Notes: generated from the letters alone by a model not told the origin. A DNA stretch of 64,000 bases from Onchidella celtica (GCA_963931925.1 OZ007579.1:48770771-48834770), one strand, 5' to 3'; shown: positions 45,912-57,759, counted from the stretch's first letter. Made by a program: numbers and translations.

Positions 45912-48519
45912 TATCCCCCACCCCAGTTAAAATTTGCAATTTTAACGATATAAATGATTATCGTAAGGGGAAGGCATGAGTCGAGAAATTCCTCGAAAGG
46001 TGAACTTAACTAAGAATACTAGGTAATAACTAAGACTAGTACTAAAGTTGAAAAAACCCTACAGGACGGGTATCATTGATGGACAAAACTTCATGAAAAT
46101 CTTAAGGCTCCGTCCAAAAGTATATATCTTTCTGAGGATTAAATCTTACCTCTAAATACGTAGATATTAACAATCATAACTCTAAAATTTTAGAGTACAA
46201 CACTGATCCTGTGCGAATGTCATCAGGAATGCACACATACAATGAATAATACTCAAGAAAAGATAACTATAGTAGCATCGATGGCATTAGTGGATCTGGA
46301 CTCCTGGTCTGCCATGACTTCTCGTCCTCGACCCTGGGCAACAACGTCTGGTGTGGCCAAAATACGGGTCGACGTCAGTAAAATAGCTGTTGGAACAAAG
46401 GAAAGCACAGGGGTAGGTGAAAAGTGTTCCCAATGGGTGAACAATATGTGATACCATCCCTCGGTCTCTGAATGAGGTGCTAATCAGTATCCAACGCCAG
46501 TACATATGACAGACCTAAACAGGAGAACAAAAATTCTGGTCTATCACAACTAGAAATTTCGGCATAGTTAAGCTTAATTAACACTAACAGAAGCGTCCTT
46601 AAGATAAATTAATCTGATGTTCTCGTTTAAAATCCGCGTAGCCCTCGTCTTGAGTTAAGAATTACATAGCGCTTCTCGCATCTAACAATAATCTAGATCT
46701 CAAATAACATGACACTTAAATCTTTCCAATATCCAATCCGGTATAGATGAGATGACACGAGGCGATAGCAGTTAATTTAATGCGCCGTTTCCGTACCCAA
46801 GCCATGCACACGTCAAGTGTCACAGTCATCTCGGTAATATAGTCATAATCGGTTCAATTCAATATCCATATCGGGTATGTTCTTAGGTAACTCATCCACT
46901 GGCCACATGGATAGTCACAATCATAATCGGTATTACGTTAGATGGTCCACGAAACGCGGAAAACCATAGTCATAATCGGTTGTATAAAAACAACTCCACA
47001 CTTCTCCAAAACTTCTTAAAACGCGACCACGCAGTGTCCTCTGTTACCACTGCAAAATATCTCAAAACGCGACCACGCAGTGTCCTCTGTTACCACTGCA
47101 AAATATCTCAAAACGCGAACACGCAGTGTCCTCTGTTACCACTGCAAAATATCTCTCAAAACACGAATACGCAGTGTACTACGTTACCACTGCCAAACAT
47201 CTCTCAAATAATCGAAAAATACCAATATCATCCATCCCACGAGGCAATCTCATTATTGCTCTCCTCGGGTCGACGTCATATGCAGACGACTAAAAAAAAG
47301 TATCCTCAATATATATATATAATTCACATAGCTCTTATATTGATATCACCTCGACACTGATACAGACTCTTCCCCTGAGACAATTTATTGCTCCTTCGGG
47401 CGGCGGCACCAGCCGACAATAAAACCAACACTCACTATTCATCACTCCACAAAAAAAGGTCACCTCCCTAAACAGTCTAATACTGTCCTCTCGGGGGCCC
47501 GTCAATTTAAAGACGAGATCGGTATAAATTAATAATTAGCAAGAACTGGCAGTGTACTCACTGCACGGATTCCAACAATTCAATAATAGTTGTACTCAAA
47601 CAGTGTTGTCACTCTACAGCACAGGAGGGTTAATTCTTAAAAACTTTTCCCTCTCACCAAGCCAAGTTACCTCTAAAAACCCGCTCAACGTGTCAAAACA
47701 CGTGAATCAATGGAAGTATGTAATCAAAAAAAATATAAAGAAATAAGTGTAACCAAGAAAGATAAATACTATATAACGAATATATAAAAAGGTAATACAT
47801 TACAAACAAGACGCAAGAGGAACAGAACGAACGATAAATTACAATAAGACGCTAGACTAACAGAAAACACGAACGAGTACAGACCTGACTAACCTGAAAC
47901 TATGTACAGAAAGGTAAGAAAAGCACAAGAGAGACGTCTTCCTAAAAGTACGAGGAAGATAGAACGCTAACAATCTATACGAATAACAGGTCCCTACAGA
48001 ACTATTCAAGGCAAAGCAAATCTCCTATCCGTTTTAAACGCCATCTAGATCTGCTAGTCTGGCAAAAAGAGGTATGCTAAGTCTCGATCCCTTCCAACCA
48101 CCCACCTATCTAATCTAACACAAAAGAAAAAAATAATGCCTGTCAAAAGTAGGGGAGCTGGAACGACGAACCCCTCAAACGAAGACAAATACAGATGGTT
48201 CACTTAACTGGGCAAAATGGACTGGCTCTTTCCTTTGGTCCACAGCGCTGGTCTTGTCTTTTCCTGATGCTAGCTGTCAGTCCCTCGTAGTGGTCCCAGG
48301 ATCAATGACGAGAGGACATGCCAGACATGTGGGGGAGAAACAAAAACAAAAATCAGCAGTATACAAAACTATAAACTACAAAAATTACATAAATAACAGT
48401 GGAGTCTTAGAGTGGTAGACCTGCAGCTGTTGACGGGGTCCTCTTCCGATGATAGTAGTGTTCTCTAGATGTCAGAAGGTGACGGGTCCTCTTCAGATGT
48501 CAGTGGGGTCCCCTCCAGA
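45912..48519 (-). mobile_element. Internal region of element A, non-coding
   Basis: It contains four roughly 45-bp repeats of ACGCAGTGTCCTCTGTTACC (47021-47190), the counterpart of the GCAGTGT arrays in B and C. The block 46640-47220 matches C at 15260-15965 and B at 28020-28560 (opposite strand). The small frames at 46242-46505 are overlapping on both strands and resemble no gag or pol. Confidence 0.85.
48507..48517 (-). promoter_or_regulatory. Candidate primer-binding site of element A
   Basis: TGGAGGGGACC begins two bases inside the 5' LTR end, where a tRNA 3' CCA end normally pairs (TGG...). Family B has TGGAGAGGGACC at 26877-26888 and 30660-30671. The match between families suggests the same primer, but I could not name the tRNA. 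Confidence 0.5.
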
Positions 48520-49744
48520 TGTCACGAGCAGAGTTAGGGTCTTGGGGATGTTACGACTGCACGAGAGGCAGCTAACTCACACTCGGACACAACCACACAA
48601 GAAAAGTACTAAATAACTAGAGCGTATAGATGTCAGGCCGGTCAGGCCATAGTTTACATAAATATTAATAACAAAACAAAAGACAATAGAGGTATATATT
48701 CAAACCAAAAACTCTAATTAATAACTTAACCAATGATATTCATGTAGCTATGGAGGTACTGCAATCAATAGTAAATAGGTATATTATACGAAACTGGATA
48801 TCAATTTAAAGTGACAGTTGAGTCGCCACTGGCCAGTCGCCAGGCAAACTCTCCATAAATCATATGGGCTTAAAGGTTAGGAGAGCCCAGTACGTTCAAA
48901 GCCTACAGAAGCACTCTTCGGCTTGTAGGTAATTTAAGCAGTTGCCAAAAGACTATATTTTATGCACAATCACTATTCAATTCATCAACAATGTGCTATA
49001 TTATTCCAATCATACTATGGCAATAGATCTATCATACAGGACACTCGTGGTCGAGTGCCAGCTGGGGTTTCCTTAGTCTTCCTATGAGGCTGTAGTTCTC
49101 TCTCTATCTCCGATCTCTATTATACTTGAATAATTAAGATATATTACCATTGCTCACGCCTACTGGGAGGCGCGAACATCAAAATAGCGCAGCGTGGGCT
49201 TTCAAAGGTCAGCCCACTCAGACCTTTCTTTCTAGAGCTCAGTCAGTCCGTTAGCAAGGACTTCTTAGTCTTCAGACCACACAGTTCAGGTACTGGCCAA
49301 CCGGAGATACTTCACGAAACGATGCTTCTCTCGTCTGTATTCACCTAATCTGAACGTTACACGATGTTATATACTATCTAACTACCCAGCGTGCTAGTCC
49401 GCTGGCCCAATTAGTTCAGCTATCTCATAGGTCGAAACCTCCCACCATTTTAATTGTAGTAATACGTCTGCACTATTCTACCAGCCAGTTAACGTGCAAA
49501 AACTTGTCTAGTCATACTTAACAATGTCAACTGTCCCCACCTTGTTTCACCCCTACTCCATTACTTATTAATCACGAACATTAAAACCCACAAGCGTGAA
49601 TCTAACAGTTTAACTTTACATTTATTTACTCACCAACTATAATTCGCGAGGGCCGTTCAAGGCCACCAGCCAATTTCTCATGGCCCTGGTAAACAACAAC
49701 AACTCACTCTCTGCGTGAGTTTTAACAATATCCGAATCATGACA
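48520..49744 (-). repeat. 5' LTR of element A
   Basis: 1225 bp, same sequence as 44687-45911 as far as I could compare. On the minus strand it is followed by the primer-site-like sequence and the internal region. Confidence 0.95.
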
Positions 49745-49749
49745 TCCAT

Positions 49750-49963
49750 CTATACCTAGTTGTAGAGATGCCACTCTAATCTTTGAGAACTTTTCATGAA
49801 GTCCTTCTGGTAAATAGATAACATCTGGTATGTACTTTAATATGCCGCTTTTCATAACCGAGAAAGATGGTTCTACTGGTGGACAAATTAAAAAATCATA
49901 AGACTGATGGAAGTGTTTAGAACAAGGTGAAAACCTCACCTGGCACAATAAATGCAGGTTCAC
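49750..49963 (-). pseudogene. MULE gene fragment (right of LTR element A)
   Basis: The minus-strand frame reads SFSVMKSGILKYIPDVIYLP and FSKIRVASLQLGID up to the TCCAT target of the LTR element. Bases beyond 49749 toward the left are LTR, so the rest of that open frame (to 49637) is an artefact. It would join the fragment at 44330-44681 if the LTR element were removed, but a stop and a shift lie near the junction. No domain is recognised in this part; its link to the MULE is from position and orientation. Confidence 0.4.
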
Positions 49964-50031
49964 ACTTTTTTGAATACCCTAGAATATCAGAGCTTTCTTT
50001 CCAACACTATTTACTGATATTTCACAAATTA

Positions 50032-50248
50032 AAAAGGAGTTTGAGAATTGCCCATCTCTAAAAATATTATTTGAGGATGAGATTTAAATATTGCAATCAT
50101 CTAGTGTGAGCTGAAGATGTTGACAAGATTGGAACCCTCAAAAGGAGTTTAAGAATTACTCACCTCTAAAAATATTATTTGAGGATGAGATTTGTATGTT
50201 GCTGTGATCTCAAATGAGCTGAAGAAGTTGACAAGATTGGAACCCTCA
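50032..50248. repeat. Tandem duplication of 108 bp over an exon end
   Basis: AAAAGGAGTTT...TTGGAACCCTC occurs at 50032-50139 and 50140-50248 with about 85-90 percent identity. The right-hand copy keeps a splice donor on the minus strand (TTTTAGAG/GTGAGTAATT); the left-hand copy has lost it (GAGATGGGCA). Confidence 0.8.
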
Positions 50249-50295
50249 TCGTCGAGGTTTTCCAACTGGACGTTCCTGTGTCTCAAGTTGACCCA
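50163..50295 (-). pseudogene. Putative exon of the MULE-region gene
   Basis: Minus strand frame: NVQLENLDDEGSNLVNFFSS then ATYKSHPQIIFLE up to the GTGAGT donor at 50162-50157. An alternative frame further upstream (DPLMSHIQKHVETLGQLETQ) is open to about 50250, so a frame shift may separate them. No known domain. It is in the same strand and interval as the MULE parts. Confidence 0.35.
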
Positions 50296-51789
50296 ATGTT
50301 TCAACATGCTTCTGAATATGGGACATTAATGGGTCCTTGGAAACTTCCACTGTTGGATGAAACAGATTGTGTCAGAATCATGTACATGAAGATGTGCACA
50401 TCTTTTTATAATGCAATTATATATCATTAAAACTACATACCACAGGCATCCAATCCATATGACTATAAAAAAACAACAACCAAAAGAAACACATATTCAC
50501 CAAAAACCTCTTAATTCACACCACATAGTGAAGTTATAGCTGTAAGCTTTGTAATGAGTAGGACAAAAACTGAAAAACTAAGTTTGATCACATATTATAG
50601 TGGCATATTTTTTTTATGGAATTTGATGCAGATGTAACGCACCTAGTTATAATTATTTTATGGTCTTACAGTTCATTGCAATTTTTCTGCTTTTGATTTA
50701 GTTGATTAACAAAGGAGACTTATACAGTTATAGAAAACATTCATTCTGAACGTTTGGAAAAACATGCAATACAGTTCTGCACGATGGAAGTACTATAATT
50801 GCCTGCAAATTACAACAGGTACATCCTCTATTCAGTAACTGTGAGGTATGGAACCTCATCAAGTTGTATGCATTTGATATTCTGGGCCAACAAAAAAAAA
50901 AAATCCCAACATAATAGAAAAACACAAAGAAAAGTATGTCACCTTTGAACTTCTATTCTATCCTTTAAGATTAGGACAAGAATAACAGAATGGCATGCTG
51001 ATCAAATGGTATTTAAAGGTGATGGCGAGACTGTATACATACATTGATGCTTCAGTGCTCACATCTTCATCAAGTTTAATGCCTTCATGGTGCTGATGTT
51101 ATCTGGATTTAGATTAAAATTGTCCTGTGGTAAATGATCAGAATGATTTTGACAGGTGTTCTCCGAAAGCATCTAGATCTAGATCGTGGCCTAGATCTGT
51201 CACTGTAACATAATGCAACATCGGCTGCTAGAAGAAACACTCTTTTATTTACAAACCTGCCGAATCAACTTCCATTCTGAACAACTTCATTATTATCTGT
51301 CATCTAAGACCAAGACTGAAATCTATATCTTTATCTAAATGTGCTTTTACAAGGTTTACAAATTACTTTTGCCAGTTCTCCACTGACACTCATGACTGTC
51401 AGGTGAATTTTCACATTTTCCACTCTCTCAGGAATGCACTGGCACTGAAGGACTACCCAACCCAATTAAGCCTATCTCCAGAAACCACACTAAAGCCTTT
51501 AATGGGGCAAGAGTGAGAGAGGATATTGAAATGATCAATCTTGTTTAAAAAAAAACAAACAGATTTATTACAATATCTCCTCATAATAACCCTATCCCCA
51601 AGACAAAATCTGACAAACCAGTCCCTTGTACCCTCAATTCTGTCCATACAATCATACGTGCAGCTATCTAAATCTAGATCTAGATCTAGATCTACCCCTC
51701 AGTTGTGGAGAATCTGATATGGAAATCGTCCCCACATTTCAAAGATCAAGATGTCTAGGCCTAGATCAATTCTAAGCAGGCATGTACGC
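50296..51789. other. No gene recognised; probable introns
   Basis: AT-rich DNA between putative exons; GATCTA repeats at 51668-51694 and an AGATCTAGATC at 51175-51190. Confidence 0.4.
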
Positions 51790-52049
51790 TATGACAATGA
51801 CATGACACTTACTTGTAAACATCTTTTGTGAGACCCTTCGCTTAAATTCTCGATGTTCCGAAATTTGCTGCAGACCTACGGGGTTGTTGCTATGACAAAC
51901 TCCACTGGGTACTTTCCTTTCCGCCTTGTCGGAATTTTTAATGTTGTATTTTGCAAAAGATGTCTCCACCAGTTCCTTCGGGCACCGTAGGAATTCCTCA
52001 GAAGACGCAAATTCCCGGTCTGTAGTGAAACTCGCCACCCCTGACATGA
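51790..52049 (-). CDS. Putative first exon of the MULE-region gene
   Basis: ATG at about 52047 opens a frame of some 80 codons starting MSGVASFTTDREFASSEEFL and with a basic EHREFKRRVSQK end, followed by a donor-like ACAAGTAAGTG (about 51812-51805). A second open frame on the same strand (52160-51876) overlaps it and is less likely, since it lacks a donor. No domain is recognised. It is the best start for the minus-strand transposase gene, lying just inside the inverted CCGTGCATAAAAAC motif. Confidence 0.35.
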
Positions 52050-52190
52050 TTGTACCGAACAGGCAGGAGAGAAGAGAATGAAAGCGGAAAGGCTACAACC
52101 AATCTTTGCGAGTGCGCATGCGTAAGCGGCCGTGCCATAAGACGAAATACAAACGGGCATGGTGGTGGGCCGTGCATAAAAACACTCCCA

Positions 52191-53225
52191 TAATTTTAAT
52201 TGGGTGTTAAAATGCGGTGGTCACGGCGGTGTGCCGATGGGGCTAAAAAAAAAAAAAAAAAGTGTTGGTTCGGAGGCTACACCTTCCTTCAGAGATTCAG
52301 ATCTATTTTTCAGGTCCAGCTAAAGCGCGGTCTTATGTGTAATGGGGTGAACCATTACAGAGCTGATCTATAGCTCGCTGTGGTGAAAGGGAGATAAACC
52401 CGTTTATTTCGACTAGCTGGACCACTAGATGTGGTCAAGGTGAAACTATAGATAATCTCCCCTTATTGTTTGATCACGCACTTGACATGAGTCATGTAGT
52501 GTTGGTAACATTCCCAAGTGATGTACTCACTGCACCAATTTTTAAACCATAGACTTAGCGTTGTCTGTATTGTCCAGGATTGGTCAATTTAAGTGACCAT
52601 CTCTGGTTCCATAGGTGGAATCTTGTTATGTATCACTACATTGTAAGTTTTTTTTAGTATTTATCTTGTTAAGTAATATTTTATTAAAATAGTGTATTTA
52701 GAACATATACGAGCAAGAGGGTAGTTCTTTAAAATTGTTTTTATTTGTTATAGTGGTTGTTAGAATTGGCACTTAGTGAACTGTTAGGGAGTAAATGGGT
52801 TGCGTGTTTTTGGGTGACGCTTAGATGATAGCGTGGGTCAGGCAGTTCCACCCACGTCTTCAAGACAGCAGGACGTGTTATTCTGTCCCGACTAAAATGA
52901 ACTTGTACATATTTTAAGGGAGTTATGAAGTGCAACTAGTACAAGCTTTGATGTAGCAAGTGTGAATTTCTTTGGCTAATTCACCTCGCCTATCGGTTGG
53001 GTTTATTGTCTTGTTTATTGTCTTGCTTATTGTGGTTTATTGTGATTTATTGTGGTTTAGTGTCTTGTTTATTGTACTGTTTATTGTCTTGTGTTTATTA
53101 TTTGATTTGTTTTTATCTTTTCCTTTTAATAAAATTGGTGTCCTCTCATAACATGATAGTTTTGTTTGTATGTTTGACTGTGTGAGATAACTATAGAGAG
53201 ACCGCTCGTCCCGTCCTGTTACATA
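52191..53225. other. No gene; TGTCTTGTTTAT minisatellite
   Basis: An A run lies at 52244-52260. At 53005-53100 variants of TTTATTGTCTTG are repeated about eight times (11-12-bp period). Confidence 0.6.
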
Positions 53226-53830
53226 TTATGTATTTCCAATTTTTCTATATTTATTTCCAGATATTTTTGTTTCTTTTTTCTGTTCAATCTCACAAGCTTT
53301 CTGTTTATTCTTATTTTTTCCTTTAATCATACGATGATCACTTTCGTTGTCAACTGCTGTAATCACCTCACAGTTTCTGATGATGTTTCTGTCTGAAGTA
53401 AGGATGTTGTCAGTCTGGTTTCCGATTTCCCCTTTTGGGCTTTCCCAGGTCCAATATCTGCTTTTTGATTTCTGAAGAAGGTCCTCGCAGTAGTTATAAT
53501 AATGATTTTCTTCTACAAACCTTATGAGTAGTTCACCTCTCTGATATCTACGTCCCATCCCGTGGGGACCCATTCCTCTTAGATTCTCCCTTTTGTCCTC
53601 TGGGCCTATTATTGCGTTAAAATCTCAAATAATTATATTACAGCAGCATAATTTACGACCAATGGCCTTTCCTAAACTTTCATAGAATTTTTCTGTCTCT
53701 TCATCGTTATAATCCGTCGTGGAGGCATGTACTTGAATCAACTGCATACCTTTTTTTTGTAGTTTTAACTTTTATTTTGCATGATATAATTCTTTCTGTG
53801 TGCCTCTCGAATTTCTGTAAAAAAAAAAAA
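53226..53830 (-). pseudogene. RTE-like AP-endonuclease fragment
   Basis: The open frame 53573-53226 reads MGPHGMGRRYQRGELLIRFV, then NQTDNILTSDR and VITAVDNESDHRMI. These fit the endonuclease of RTE-type retrotransposons (GPFG.G.RN.RG..L..F, N.IDYIL, SDHR catalytic His). Upstream, frames near 53740-53580 give FYESLGKAIG and GPEDKRENLRG in pieces with stops. The reverse transcriptase half is absent. Length is about half of a normal endonuclease domain. Confidence 0.8.
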
Positions 53831-53888
53831 GATGGTTGTAATTAGCAAGGAAAATAGTGTAAAATGTTACGTAGCAATGTTTATTTGC

Positions 53889-55133
53889 TGTCACGAGCAG
53901 AGTTAGGGTCTTGGGGATGTTATGACTGCACGAGAGGCAGCTAACTCACACTCGGACACAACCACACAAGAAAAGTATTAAATAACTAGACCGTATATCT
54001 ATGTCAGGCCGGTCAGGCCATCTTATTATTTAAATATTAATAAACAAAACAAAAGACAATAGAGGTATATTCAAAGCAATAAAATTCTAATTACTAACTT
54101 AATCTATGATATTCATGTAACTATGGTTCCTTATTGGATGTACTGCAATCAATAGCAAATGTGTATATTATACGAAACTAGATATCAATCTAAAGTGACA
54201 GTTGAGTCGCCACTGGCCAGTCGCCAGGCAAACTCTCCCTAAATCATATGGGCTTGAATGTTAGGAGAGCCCAGTACGTTCAAAGCCTACAGAAGCACAC
54301 TTCGGCTTGTAGGTAATTAAGCAGTTGCAAAAGACTATATATATATATATGCACAATCACTATTCAATTCATCAACAATGTGCTATATTACTTCAATCAT
54401 ACTATGAAGATAGATCTATAATATGGGCCACTCGTTCGTCGAGTGCCAGCTGGGGTTTCTTTAGACTTCCTATGAGGCTGTGGTTCTCTCTCTATCTCTG
54501 AACTTCTATTATACTTAGACAAATAAGATATGTTACCGTTGGTCACGCCTACTGGTAGGCGCGAACATCAAAAGAGCGCAGCGTGGGCTTTTAAAGGTCA
54601 GCCCACTCAGACCTTTCTTTCTAGAGCTCAGTCAGTCCGATTAGCAAGGACTTCTAGTCTTCAAATCACACAGTTCAGGTACTGGCCAACCGGAGATACT
54701 TCACGACAAGATGCTTCTGCTCGTCTGTATTCAATGAATCTGAACGTTACACGATGTTTTATACTATCCAACTACCCAGCAGTGCTAGACCGCTGGCCCA
54801 ATTAGTTCAGCAATCTCATTGGCCGAAACCTCCCACCATTTTAATTGTAGTAATACGTCTGCACTATTCTACCAGCCAGTTAACGTGCAAAAACTTGTCT
54901 AGTCATACTTAACAATGTCAACTATCCCCACCTTGTTTCACCCCTACTCCATTACTTATTAATCACGAACATTAAAACCGACAAGCGTGAATCTAACAGT
55001 TTAACTTTACATTTATTTACTCACCAACTATAATTCGCGAGGACCGTTCAAGGCCACCAGCCAATTTCTCATGGCCCTGGTAAAAAAACCACCCACGCTC
55101 TGCGTGAGATCTAACAACATCCGAATCATGACA
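53889..55133 (-). mobile_element. Solo LTR, family A (second)
   Basis: 1245 bp, TGTCACGAGCAG (53889) to GAATCATGACA (55133), flanked by the 5-bp duplication TTTGC (53884-53888 and 55134-55138). It shares small features with the 3821 solo copy that the full-length element lacks, such as TTATTGGATGTACTGCAATC (54131), so the two solo LTRs form an older subgroup. Confidence 0.93.
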
Positions 55134-55149
55134 TTTGCCTTCGATAATT

Positions 55150-55162
55150 CCACTGTTGCCAA

Positions 55163-55201
<39 letters not shown>

Positions 55202-55335
55202 TCTTTATTATTATTATTTTCTTTCATTTATTTATCTATTTATTCATTTTTTTATTATTTTTTTTAAATTTTTTATTTATTTATTTATTTATTTTTATTT
55301 TATTTTTTTTTATTTTTTTTAAATCTCTTTTTCTT
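55150..55335. repeat. (TA)n and T-rich low-complexity DNA
   Basis: TA repeats at 55167-55196 followed by TTTA/TTAT-rich sequence; the apparent phenylalanine-tyrosine-rich open frame over it is an artefact. Confidence 0.9.
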
Positions 55336-56427
55336 TTTCTTTTCATTTACTGCGACTCCTGACATTGCGCACCATCCCTGTCTTGTGCTCTGAGGCACTA
55401 TATGGCGCCTTCATCTTGGTTACTAACCAATTGCGTCACTTCGTGCTTCCATGCTTTTGGCGGACGGACGTGCTTTGGTAATGCTGACGAAGCAAGAACT
55501 CGCAGCTAAGTAAACTGTTTCACTTCGTTCCTGTTGAAGTCTTTTATTGTTCGTTTTTTTTTTTCACTTGACAAAGGCTAGCCGAAAATTTGTGTATTTT
55601 CTGTCTTCTCTTTAGTTCTCTTTGTATTGTTTGGGTTTTATTTCTCACGCAGGGCTTTGCAACATACAACCTTTTCTTTTTGCCCAATTTTGACTTTGCT
55701 TATAGCCCTGCTGCGACCCCACAGTTTTTCTGTGGTTTTTATGATATTTCGTGAATTTATTAACTGCACGCAAGCTACCATCACGATCTTTTTAACAGCA
55801 CGCTCTTTAAAAAACAACATTTTTTCTATATAAATATATATAATATTAAAAGGTCCCATCTAACAGCACGCTTTTTTAAGTACTATTCGCCTAGGAGCAC
55901 CAGACAGGCAGGCGCTTTTTGCAATGAACCTGTGAAGGCGCCGCTACTTTAATCAGTTACGTATAGGTAGATCAAGCTGGCATGTGAAAGGGGTTGGAGT
56001 CAACAGAGGGTATGGGGCCGCCATAATCTCTTGCCAGACAGACACGCGCTCTTTACATGGACACATGCCGGCGGCATGTGTCCATGTAACTAACATCATA
56101 GTACGTGGAAGCTTTATATAGTAGAGGAGGGAGACGGCAATGCCACGATACATGTGGTTAGTAAAATAGCGAATTTTGTTGACCTAAACGGCCTGATTTA
56201 GGGGCAGGAAAAGGGCAGAGGTCTTGGGGAAAATGATAAAACCTGTGTTAAAAGATTACATAACGGCATTTTTTTTTTTTATTACCTTTGTTCTTTGCAA
56301 TTATGTCGTACCAAAAAATCTACTTTATTTGGATCTTTGTTAGCATAATATCATATTTACATGTATACAGGGCCGTCGTATGTATTTGCTTCAGATAAAT
56401 AGCACATTTGGCCCTCTTTATATATCA
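55336..56427. other. No gene recognised
   Basis: Only a perfect palindrome (56053-56089) stands out; see the separate entry. Confidence 0.45.
56053..56089. repeat. Perfect 18-bp inverted repeat with 1-nt centre
   Basis: Arms TTACATGGACACATGCCG (56053-56070) and its exact reverse complement (56072-56089) around a single G. It could form a cruciform or RNA hairpin; no T tract follows, and it is not near a gene. Confidence 0.9.
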
Positions 56428-56536
56428 TCGCCGTCCAGGAACATTGTTGTATGTCAATTTCGCTGTTTTTTCAGGAGAATCAAAAAACTGCTTTATTTTG
56501 GTTGTAGGCGTCGTACAGACAAACGACTTACATCAT

Positions 56537-57200
56537 TCAAGGGGACAAGGTGGTCTAGAGGCAAGGTGCTCGCCTCTCAAAACTCGGGCAGCGCAGGCAT
56601 GTTGGAAATTGGATTTTTCTCATATTTTCAAGTCCCTGGTCCTATTGGGGGGGGGGGGGGTAGGATCGAGTACCTAGTCTTCTCGGATAAGGACGAAACA
56701 ATTCGGAGGGCCCGTGTGCACGTTGCGCACGTTAAAGATACCTTGGCAGTTGGAAATCGTAAAGAGCAGGCCGAAAGGCCGCTGCCCGGGCAAAATTGAA
56801 AATTGAAATTAATAGATTAAAATTTATCCATATCATCCCCCCCCCCCCCCTCCAACCAGCAACAACAAAATTTATTATTCATTATTAAATATATATTGTT
56901 ATTAATAAATATTCAAATATTATTTGAGTTATGTGTTGTGAATTGCTGTGAGTTGTGAACTGTTGTGAGTTGTGAACTGAGCCTAACAGGCTGCGTTACA
57001 ATTTGCTCTGAGATAAAGAGAGATAGAGAGAGAGAGAGAGTGAGCGAGACAGGGAGAGAGAAAGAAGCATTGCAGTGTGTTGAGCGCTTCGCATGCGCTC
57101 CATTCTGCTCTGTGGTGGACATGTTGTTTCTGTAAAGCGCATAGAGCATTTTAAATGGATATGCGCTATATAAATGCTATACATTATTATTATTATTATT
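56537..57200 (+). mobile_element. Composite tRNA-SINE with (ATT)n tail module, third copy
   Basis: The head has the A box GGTGGTCTAGAGG but the B box is missing: TCTCAAAACTCGGGCAGCGC stands where others have GGTTCGAA. The body (TTGGCAGTTGGAAATCGTAAAG) ends near 56800, a C run follows (56837-56850), then GGCTGCGTTACAATTTGCTC, a GA-rich run, GCGCTATATAAATGC and (ATT)n at 57184-57203. Same order as 9150-9740 in reverse. It lies inside the 2.1-kb TIR element. Confidence 0.78.
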
Positions 57201-57759
57201 ATTACCATTTAATTTTTGTAATTTCATTCTCCATATGACTTTCGCGTTCTTCTTACAATAATTTCTTTCAATTTTGAGATATAAGACTTACAACAATATT
57301 ATTTTTTATTTCGTGCGGGAACACTGTTGTAAGTCGACATACAATCAAGCAACGCTTTTTGATAGCAGGTGTAAGTCGACATACAATAGTTTTCATGGAC
57401 GAAAAGTACGAAGCGCAAGTGTAGAGCTATACAAATTTAATTGCACAATGTGTTATGTACCTAATCGATTTTCTTTCAGCAATAGATTAATAAATCTAAA
57501 CCAGTATTTGTTGATACTGTTAATGGCCAATAAACTTGAATAAAACGATAACCCAACAATAAAACTGAACGGTAATAAAAAAAAATCAGACATAACGCAA
57601 ACAAATTTATTAGTTAATAAACAATAAACAAACAATTAAAATCCTGCTTAAATAGTCCTCAAAGTTTAAATTGACCGTTAAAAAAGTTTAAATGATCTTA
57701 GTTATTCTCTTGTTAGCCGCCATCCATTGCAATGAAAAGTAAAAAATAAGAAATAAAAA

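Larger units (their letters stand above)
44687..49744 (-). mobile_element. Full-length non-autonomous LTR retrotransposon, family A
   Basis: Two 1225-bp LTRs (44687-45911 and 48520-49744) flank a 2608-bp internal region; the element has the 5-bp duplication TCCAT at 44682-44686 and 49745-49749. Reading the LTRs side by side I found no difference between them, so insertion is very recent. The internal region has the primer-site-like TGGAGGGGACC (48517-48507) and purine tract GGGGTGGGGGATA (45923-45912 region) but no gag-pol. It sits inside the MULE gene region in the same orientation. Confidence 0.95.
41571..52190 (-). mobile_element. Possible Mutator-like element with tandem-repeat terminus
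   Basis: The limits are set by the inverted GTTTTTATGCACGG / CCGTGCATAAAAAC motif at the two sides of a region that contains minus-strand exons of a MULE-type transposase. Minus the LTR element (44687-49744) it would be about 5.5 kb. Long or tandemly repeated TIRs are known in Mutator-like and Foldback elements. No 8-10-bp duplication was identified, so the boundaries are inference. Confidence 0.35.

Noticed and set aside
49637-49744. Extension of the MULE fragment open frame to 49637
   Set aside because: These bases belong to the LTR of element A; the same translation occurs at each family A LTR.
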